Positions 33,401 through 38,501 of a stretch of DNA of 38,501 bases are shown here, piece after piece; positions within the stretch are counted from its first letter, which is position 1; every line of letters starts with the position of its first letter. Made by a program: the position numbers and the translations under genes. The stretch lies in the NCBI GenBank assembly GCA_030630445.1, contig DAOVNC010000001.1, positions 1 through 38,501 on the forward strand, given 5' to 3'. The notes below the pieces were generated by a model, which was not told the DNA's origin, ran no database searches, and was given only the letters and a program-made list of their open reading frames with translations. This stretch comes from Kiritimatiellales bacterium (GTDB lineage: Bacteria > Verrucomicrobiota > Kiritimatiellia > Kiritimatiellales > Pontiellaceae).

Positions 33401-34648
33401 TATGACCTCGATGGGGATGAACTGACCTTCTCCAAGGTTTCCGGCCCCGGTTGGTTGACGGTCGATCCGGACGGCTATTATTCCGGACAAACCGCGCCGA
33501 CCAATCCGTTAACCACGGAATTCATCGTTCAGGTTTCCGCCGTCGATGGCTTCGACCAAACCACCTTGAGTTTCCACGTCTTGCCCGATCAGCGAATCGT
33601 CTATGAAGGATTCGACGGAACCGCCGGTGCCGATATTGACGGCACCTCCGGCGGAACGGGCTGGATCGCTTCGTGGAGCGGCAATTCCGATTGGGACTTT
33701 GGCTCTGCGGGACTGGCTTTTCCGGGGATGGATGATGTGACCGGCCTGAAGTCCACCATGGGGGGGCAGGGGTCAGATATTACACGTTCCTTCCTGGCCC
33801 CGGTCACGGTGGGTTCCGGCACCGATGAGACCGAGGAAATCTGGATCGTCGCACTAATGGATCTGTATGCGACCGGAGGAATCGCCCCTGGGCACAGCAT
33901 GCAGGTCAAATTGTTGAATACCAGTACAATCGGATATTTCGGCAAGGGGGTCAACAAATCGATCGGATTTGACCTTGGCGGCTGGCACGAGGTTTCCGGC
34001 GGGCTGGGGATCGGAAACGGAACGGCCGGAAAGTGGTTCATGGCCATGCACCTGAAGACCGATGGATCCAATACCGAGATCACGCTCCACGCAGCGAAGG
34101 AGGGACAAGCCTTCGATATCTCGGATCCCGCCACCTTTGCGCACACGGCCAGCGTTAGCTATCCGGGGAAGGTGACGCTCGACGGCCTCGGCATGTACCG
34201 CTGGAACAATACCGAGTCGTTTATCGACGAGCTCTGCGTCAGCCGATGGTATAGAGCCGCGTATTCCATCATCGACCGCGACAAGGATGGCATGCCCGAT
34301 TGGTGGGAGGAAAAATATTTCCCCGAAGGCACGGATGCCTTGCCCGGCGGGAATGCGGACGAGGACATCCACAATAATCTGGAGGAATTCACCAGCGGCA
34401 TGGATCCAACCAACGCGGCCTCGTATTTCCATCTCCTGAATGCCGCGATGCAGGCGGATGACAGCGGGTTCGAGGTTGAGTGGACTGCGGCCGATGGTCG
34501 GGTCTACACCGTGAGCTGGGCACCCACCCTGACCAATGCCTTCCAAGCGCTGGAAAGAAACATAGAGCTTCCTGTCAACAGCTATACCGACACGGTCCAC
34601 CACGTGGAATCACAGGGCTTCTATAAAGTCGATGTGCACGTGAAATAG
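30446..34648 (+). CDS. Giant secreted multidomain protein with DUF3472-like, He_PIG, PA14-like and LamG-like domains
   Basis: A 1400-residue exported protein with signal peptide 1-30. In order: a CBM-like/DUF5077-like beta domain (33-162, TYTVFARVAV..GATLRIGDW); a DUF3472-like domain (170-360; FQSLWDQ, FTHEGSGSSIRLEDF, TGFLENFGTFNAH); He_PIG/cadherin-like Ig folds at about 415-515, 770-855, 860-955 and 960-1045, each with a SGPGWLSV-type strand then a G.L.GTP turn; a PA14-like domain (620-765; GYLYPPANGTYQFYGTYDSA); a LamG-like domain (1050-1265; YEGFDGTAGADIDGTSGGTGW); a Ca-binding DRDKDGMPDWWEEKYF block; and the C-terminal FYKV module. GGAGAACAAC precedes the ATG. It probably binds polysaccharide at the cell surface; hydrolytic action is not shown. 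Confidence 0.75.
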   Translation: MLKKPFFAVGLKCGLIFAGLTLLASVPVHGEDFSVVKGHTDNIGSYSYDSGAGTLQLTDTDARWVWYLSFNQPGTYTVFARVAVASANAGATLRIGDWISQHGGPASYAEAALATATEPQWQVIGQINIPQTGLRRIFARIPVMSGSGDPGLLHAIRLEGPGAVSEYPYSTIRASACDIVFSPSGSKRGAFYAEMVSRPLPIPKIGGTHTVINTPGGYMGNNDGCFQSLWDQAGGRPAPLVAFGGSRVFTHEGSGSSIRLEDFDLDSTRRRKSINISVPDGNGNTITTFLTGEVGQRWHLGGRTRQYAVKYAGNTGFLENFGTFNAHIHRRSCAWGNVWSYGDSDGNGSYEWWGNETIKGHLRGPSPATEPTETSVSPYGVVRPRQDMLEMIHGGMIPIVQNDTWYYNAPTTTPDLPTLNLAYNLQAEETVNPALDAQVGTGYSGDLTTLIHDPHSTLDFEFSKVSGPGWLSVGSNGSLGGTPGGGDAGLNLAIVQATDPNAGLTGEFTVGVYVADTGNNAPAFLDHPSHLQTVPTLDDADLLDLSLVDPDAGDSHTLSIIAGNGAGFFGINGNQLVKVGAPVAGQTYSLTLQVEDDGAGTLADTLDVDVQVVAGDGRGGATEEAWYIVAGYTLADLTGDPRYPDNPDRIDAVRDFQINVLGKMTGHRVRGYLYPPANGTYQFYGTYDSAVGEFRLSTDDTAGNLVLRGNGASVSLVAAQRYYFEMVCKNTSDYNAGSQTLEWAGPGMAQQIIEGQYLSAVEYATPAFAAGTVALRDVLVDEAYEETLRPKLATLYLWDVLSYQKMSGPIWVSVSADGVLTGTPESGDTGLNSVVIRATAPGGHYDEATFTIEVQPNSVPQFTSNPIILANLDEYSEIEGSLGSYATDANVGSRLGFGDALSLSIVAGPDWLNIEPTGELYGSPGGNNLGLNVFTVRVTDLGGLTAETQLSLTVNDVSFPPEFLGSIDRSTYDNRWVEGSLADLAYDLDGDELTFSKVSGPGWLTVDPDGYYSGQTAPTNPLTTEFIVQVSAVDGFDQTTLSFHVLPDQRIVYEGFDGTAGADIDGTSGGTGWIASWSGNSDWDFGSAGLAFPGMDDVTGLKSTMGGQGSDITRSFLAPVTVGSGTDETEEIWIVALMDLYATGGIAPGHSMQVKLLNTSTIGYFGKGVNKSIGFDLGGWHEVSGGLGIGNGTAGKWFMAMHLKTDGSNTEITLHAAKEGQAFDISDPATFAHTASVSYPGKVTLDGLGMYRWNNTESFIDELCVSRWYRAAYSIIDRDKDGMPDWWEEKYFPEGTDALPGGNADEDIHNNLEEFTSGMDPTNAASYFHLLNAAMQADDSGFEVEWTAADGRVYTVSWAPTLTNAFQALERNIELPVNSYTDTVHHVESQGFYKVDVHVK

Positions 34649-34670
34649 CGCGGTTGAAAGGGAAAGGACT

Positions 34671-34693
34671 GTAGCCGCGATCCGAGATCGCGG
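34671..34693 (+). repeat. REP-like hairpin with 5' GTAG
   Basis: GTAG followed by CCGCGATC-CGA-GATCGCGG, a perfect eight-base stem with a three-base loop. It lies between the giant protein gene and the second sulfatase gene. Confidence 0.6.
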
Positions 34694-34803
34694 ATTCAGT
34701 GGATCGGGACTTTTCTGCCGAATGGCGAGGTCTCGGACCTCACCTACAAGAAAAAGATTGGCCACAAGATGCCGCGATTGACTGCACCATAAGGAGAATT
34801 CCC

Positions 34804-37800
34804 ATGATGATCAGAACCCTGAAAGCAACCGTCGCATCCATTGCGTTGCTTGCCTTCGCCATGCCTTCCTCGGCGGCTTTGCTAACCTTTGACGGGGGCC
34901 CCCTAGGCACAGGCACAGCGGTCGGTACGGCCACGAACTGGGATCCCGATCAGATTCCTACCGCGTCGGACGACCTTGTTATTGGTGCAGCATTCTCAAC
35001 ATCAGGCAATCTGGGTGGCGGTGGCACACAAGCCAATTCGGTGCTGCTCCAGGGGTCGCACTCCAGCACGTGGGGACTGGTCGCCTGGATCATTGATGGC
35101 GGGTCGGTCACACTGGGTGGAGGGGGCGTCCCCTTTGGCGGTGCCGGGGATGCGAATCTGACCAATAACGGATCAATGACCTTTACGGCCAAGACCGCGT
35201 CGGAAGTCGTTTCCCAATACGCCGATGATATCTCGGTGGACGGGGCTGCATCTGTATTTGGGTCCGATCCCCTGGTTCAGGAGGTTGGAGATAATGCCTA
35301 TATGGTTGAAAATGGTTCTTCCGGCGGGGACAACGTGACGGTTTTCATGGTCTTTGACGAGGATACGGATGGCGACGGCCTGCCGGATGTCTGGGAAATC
35401 CACTATTTTGGAAATCTGGACCGCGATGGCACATTGGACTATGAGCCGGATGGATTGACCGAGATGGAGGAATACCTTCTCGATACCGACCCCGTGAATG
35501 CGGACAGCGACGGCGATACCCTGCTCGACGGTGCCGAAGTGACCGCCGGAACCAATCCTCTCAGCGACGACACGGACAACGACGGCCTCAAGGATAACGT
35601 TGAAACCGGAACCGGAACCTATGTTTCGCCGACCGACACCGGTACCGATCCGTTGAACGCCAATACGGATGGGGATCGTTTCAAGGATGGCGGCGAAGTG
35701 GCCAAGGGAACCGACCCTCATAATGCCAGCGACCAGCCGGATCTTCCGAACGTGATTTTTATTCTGGCCGACGATCTCGGGTATGGCGAAGTGGGGGTTT
35801 ATGGGCAGACCAAAATCCTGACGCCATCGCTCGATGCGCTTGCCGGAGGGGGGATGCGGTTTACCGACATGTATGCCCCTACGGCGGTATGCGCCCCTAC
35901 ACGCGGACAGCTGCTGACCGGGAAGCATGCCGGCCAGTGCTTTGTCCGCAATAACAGGGATATCGGCGGGCGCTTCCAGTTCCCTCTTCCCAAAGGGGCC
36001 TTTACGCTGGGAAATCTGATGCGGAACGCGGGCTACAGCACTTCCTGCATCGGGAAATGGGGATTGGGCAGCCCGACGGACGGGGCACCCTGGGACTTTG
36101 GGTTTGATCACTTCTTCGGATATCTGAGCCAATGGCAGGCGCACCACTACTATCCGGGCTACCTCTATCGAAATGACACCAAGGCTTTCTATAATCCCAC
36201 GGATGCCGCTTTGGCGGGTGCGACGCTGGATATTCCGGGTGCCAATAACAATGCCAAGATTGACAGGGACAACGACGGGAATGTCCACTCCCACGATGCC
36301 ATGAGCAAAGAGGCGCTGGAGTGGATTACCGCCCATCAGGACGAAGCCTTTTTCATGTACCTGGCCTTCCCGATTCCGCATACCTCCATCCAACCGCCCG
36401 CGCATATCGATGACCTGTCGGATGGCGATGGAATTGTGTTCGACAATACCGTTCGTACTGCGGTGGAGGAGTTCTATCCGGGGCAGCCCTTCGGAACCCC
36501 CATTTACCACGCGGGGTCGGCCGACTACACGCCGACGGATGACAAGCGCCACGAATATGCGGCCATGATCACCGCCATGGACCGCGATATTGGGCGGATC
36601 CTCGACCTGCTTACGTCGCTGGGTTTGCGCGACAACACGCTGATTGTCTTTACGTCCGATAATGGAACGACCTGGTTGGGCGAGGTGGACTATACCTATT
36701 TCGACTCCGTGGACGGACTGCTAGGGCTTAAGAATTCAACGCATGAAGGCGGGATTCGCGAACCGTTTATCGCCGCATGGCCGGGCCATATCCCGGCAGG
36801 AACCACTTCGGGTTTGATTGGGCTGTTTGATGACATCATGCCGACGCTGAGCGAGCTTACCGGCATTCCGCATCCGGCCGACGTGACCGGACGCTCCATC
36901 CTTCCCACCCTCTTGGGCCGGGATGAGGATCAGGTTATCCGTTCCCATCTGTACTGGGAGTTTAGTTCCGACGGCGGGTGGTCGCGTGCCGTGCGGGCTG
37001 GAGACCTTAAGCTGATGCGTGTACTCAATAAGACGACTGGAGATACCATCTCACTGGAGTTGTTCGACCTGGTTGCGGATCGGGCCGAGACCACCAACCT
37101 GGCTGGCAATCCGGCCTATGCCGATGATGTCGAACGCTTGCAGCGGTTCATGGACTCCAGCCACAGCCACAACAGCGACTTCTTCCGGCCGACCGATGAG
37201 TTCCAAATTCAAAGTGGGGTGGTGGTCAGTGCCTTGGGCAACGGTGTGCTGCTGGAGGGAACCGGGCATGGGGTCTCTCCCTTTGCGGAAGTAGTCGGCT
37301 CCAACTTTACCATTAAGGCCGAACTGCTGACCCAGTCGGTGGCGGGGCTCAACAATAGGGCTACCTTTGGAATAGGTGCCACCACCCAAGTTGCCCAGAT
37401 GCTGACGGTGGAAGCCGATGGTTCCACCCGGCAGCTTACGCTGGATTATCTGGGCGAGACGGCCTCGCTGGCCTATCCCGCGGAGTTCCCCACTGCCGGC
37501 ACCGTGTCGGTGGAAATCGAGGTGGAACCGGCTTTTAAACGCGTTACGCTGCATGCCGGAAGCTCCAGTGTCGTGCACACCTTTTCCACGTTCCCCGCCG
37601 CGTTCGGATACTATGCCTACATCGTGGACAATGCGCGCGCCGGATTCCAGCCGCTGGAGCTTGTCCTGCCGCTTCCTGCCGAGGCGGAGCTTAAGCTGTC
37701 GATTGCTCCATACCTCTCAACCATGCGGGCCACCTATCAGCGAACCGCGGATCTGGGCACGGACGATATCTGTGAATCCTCTACGGATCTCATGGCCTGG

Positions 37801-37923
37801 ACGACGGAGCGACCCATCCGGATCCAGCCCCGGAACCAGTTTGGGGGCATCGTGGATGTGGAGTTCGACATCCCCCCCTCGATCACCGAAAAAACCCTTT
37901 TCCTGCGTGCCTTGGTCGAGTAG
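34804..37923 (+). CDS. Secreted sulfatase with N-terminal beta-rich domain and thrombospondin type 3 repeats
   Basis: A 1039-residue exported sulfatase. Signal peptide 1-24. Residues 25-170 are a third copy, partial, of the unnamed domain (TATNWDPDQIPTASDD ... SDPLVQEVGDNA). Residues 185-305 are Ca-binding thrombospondin type 3 repeats (DEDTDGDGLPDVWE, DSDGDTLLDGAE, DDTDNDGLKDN, NTDGDRFKDGGE). The sulfatase domain starts at about 315: DD at 323-324 and C-x-P-x-R as CAPTR (C363-R367), then FTSDNGTTW. After about 800 come a jelly-roll-like region and a C-terminal module. The total is about twice a usual sulfatase. The frame extends to 34699, but ATG 34804 starts a clear signal peptide with AAGGAGAA upstream. 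Acts outside the cytoplasm; substrate unknown. Confidence 0.88.
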   Translation: MMIRTLKATVASIALLAFAMPSSAALLTFDGGPLGTGTAVGTATNWDPDQIPTASDDLVIGAAFSTSGNLGGGGTQANSVLLQGSHSSTWGLVAWIIDGGSVTLGGGGVPFGGAGDANLTNNGSMTFTAKTASEVVSQYADDISVDGAASVFGSDPLVQEVGDNAYMVENGSSGGDNVTVFMVFDEDTDGDGLPDVWEIHYFGNLDRDGTLDYEPDGLTEMEEYLLDTDPVNADSDGDTLLDGAEVTAGTNPLSDDTDNDGLKDNVETGTGTYVSPTDTGTDPLNANTDGDRFKDGGEVAKGTDPHNASDQPDLPNVIFILADDLGYGEVGVYGQTKILTPSLDALAGGGMRFTDMYAPTAVCAPTRGQLLTGKHAGQCFVRNNRDIGGRFQFPLPKGAFTLGNLMRNAGYSTSCIGKWGLGSPTDGAPWDFGFDHFFGYLSQWQAHHYYPGYLYRNDTKAFYNPTDAALAGATLDIPGANNNAKIDRDNDGNVHSHDAMSKEALEWITAHQDEAFFMYLAFPIPHTSIQPPAHIDDLSDGDGIVFDNTVRTAVEEFYPGQPFGTPIYHAGSADYTPTDDKRHEYAAMITAMDRDIGRILDLLTSLGLRDNTLIVFTSDNGTTWLGEVDYTYFDSVDGLLGLKNSTHEGGIREPFIAAWPGHIPAGTTSGLIGLFDDIMPTLSELTGIPHPADVTGRSILPTLLGRDEDQVIRSHLYWEFSSDGGWSRAVRAGDLKLMRVLNKTTGDTISLELFDLVADRAETTNLAGNPAYADDVERLQRFMDSSHSHNSDFFRPTDEFQIQSGVVVSALGNGVLLEGTGHGVSPFAEVVGSNFTIKAELLTQSVAGLNNRATFGIGATTQVAQMLTVEADGSTRQLTLDYLGETASLAYPAEFPTAGTVSVEIEVEPAFKRVTLHAGSSSVVHTFSTFPAAFGYYAYIVDNARAGFQPLELVLPLPAEAELKLSIAPYLSTMRATYQRTADLGTDDICESSTDLMAWTTERPIRIQPRNQFGGIVDVEFDIPPSITEKTLFLRALVE

Positions 37924-38000
37924 CTTTCTACTGTTCCGACATAAATTATTGGACTCATAGGGGGGGGGTGATGGTTGCGAAGGAGGCGATAACGCGACGG

Positions 38001-38124
38001 TGTAGAGAACGCTTCACCCCGGAGGGGAAAGCGTTGCCCTGCCGCAAAGCACCGCCTCCCTCCGGGTAGGCGGTCTCTACATTTTGGCTGATGATTCTCA
38101 ATCTTTATCCGCCGGATCTATCGA
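38001..38124 (+). repeat. BIME-like paired palindrome, TGTAGAGA family, copy 4
   Basis: Core 38001-38081: TGTAGAGA, hairpin AACGCTT/AAGCGTT (T-A where copy 1 has C-G), spacer, perfect second hairpin ACCGCCT-CCCTCCGGGT-AGGCGGT, TCTCTACA. The flank TTTATCCGCCGGATCTATCGAA ends two bases before the next ATG. Confidence 0.8.
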
Positions 38125-38126
38125 AT

Positions 38127-38387
38127 ATGAATAATAAAACCATTCAGAACCTGTGCTTCCGTTTCCTTTATCCGTGCTTCTGTGTGCTGCTGGCAGTCGG
38201 TGCGTTCGCCCAGGAGATTCTCATTAGCGAGTTTGTGGCCGTCAACGAGGCGTCGCTGACCGATGGCGAGGGGGATGAGCCGGATTGGATCGAGCTGAAG
38301 AATACCGGGTATTCCTCGGTGGACCTAACCGGGTGGCATTTGACCGACGATGCGGGGGATCTGAACAAGTGGACCTTGCTCGTTTGA
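38127..38387 (+). CDS. Secreted lamin-tail domain protein, truncated after 86 residues
   Basis: An N-terminal signal peptide (hydrophobic FLYPCFCVLLAVGAFA, cleavage before QE) leads into a lamin-tail (LTD) domain: ILISEFVAVNEASLTD, EPDWIELKNTG, VDLTGWHLTDD. A normal LTD continues for about 50 more residues after the KWT.L strand with a ..AGGYLLVFASG type end; here a TGA follows LV at once, so the gene is broken or the window shows only the remnant. The start ATG has no good ribosome site, since the copy-4 repeat flank fills the leader. Family proteins in such genomes are large surface proteins often containing CotH or chitobiase-like domains. Confidence 0.65.
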   Translation: MNNKTIQNLCFRFLYPCFCVLLAVGAFAQEILISEFVAVNEASLTDGEGDEPDWIELKNTGYSSVDLTGWHLTDDAGDLNKWTLLV

Positions 38388-38501
38388 GAAACTTTCAACT
38401 GCATTTTGTAACTACTCAGGTAGCGGCAACGTAGCCGGGCGGCCTCGAAACAATCCGGAAATCGATTCGAAGGCTCCAACCGCATTCTTCCGGGCGGTGC
38501 A

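Noticed and set aside
35173..36552. Minus-strand 459-residue frame inside the second sulfatase
   Set aside because: Shadow; no start signal and no motif, whereas the plus strand encodes calcium repeats and the catalytic motif.

Overview
The window looks like chromosome of a free-living, Gram-negative, anaerobic-type bacterium of the PVC group. A Kiritimatiellota (Pontiella-like) source is my best inference. The reasons are secreted sulfatases with no SusC/SusD pair, very large secreted proteins built from LamG-like, He_PIG, PA14-like and thrombospondin type 3 modules, a shared C-terminal module ending in a FYKV-type motif, an LPS export locus, and many palindromic intergenic repeats. Species cannot be assigned from sequence alone.

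Layout. (1) 1-432: an AT-rich 3' fragment of a type I restriction subunit (HsdR), cut short and joined to the tail of an unknown gene. (2) 430-14128: surface polysaccharide and LPS locus: rmlA, a YrbL-like protein, a GT25 glycosyltransferase, a polysaccharide pyruvyl transferase-like protein, a QueC-like PP-loop enzyme, four further glycosyltransferases, an MsbA-type flippase, an ELM1-like protein, an LpxL-type acyltransferase and an LptF/LptG permease. (3) 14246-17793: housekeeping block: an inverted-repeat element, SRP RNA, dnaX with two long poly-A slippery runs, ybaB, recR, tRNA-Asn and its terminator. (4) 17794-18790: about 1 kb without a convincing gene, holding a copy of the tRNA 3' end and several perfect hairpins. 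(5) 18791-23764: a small membrane protein, argC, a YfcE-like phosphoesterase, a YbdG/MscM-type channel, a DAHP synthase-chorismate mutase fusion and a cold-shock protein. (6) 24060-38387: an accessory region for sulfated polysaccharide: a XylR-like AraC regulator, a sulfatase, a secreted protein with two copies of an unnamed beta-rich domain, a 1400-residue DUF3472-like multidomain protein, a sulfatase carrying one copy of the same unnamed domain plus calcium-binding repeats, and a truncated lamin-tail protein.

How the genes fit together. Region 2 would make activated sugars, assemble an oligosaccharide, acylate lipid A, flip it (MsbA) and export it (Lpt). Region 6 reads as an inducible set of secreted enzymes and binding proteins for sulfated glycans. 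A 40-bp sequence with two half-sites 21 bp apart occurs at the regulator start, upstream of the first sulfatase and upstream of the first beta-domain protein, and is a candidate operator. Region 6 is also seeded with two families of paired palindromes that look like REP/BIME elements; one family has four copies whose stems vary in a compensatory way.

The most interesting items are the paired-palindrome family, the candidate operator, the unnamed domain shared by a secreted protein and a sulfatase, the two poly-A slippage sites in dnaX, and the tRNA-Asn 3' end duplication.
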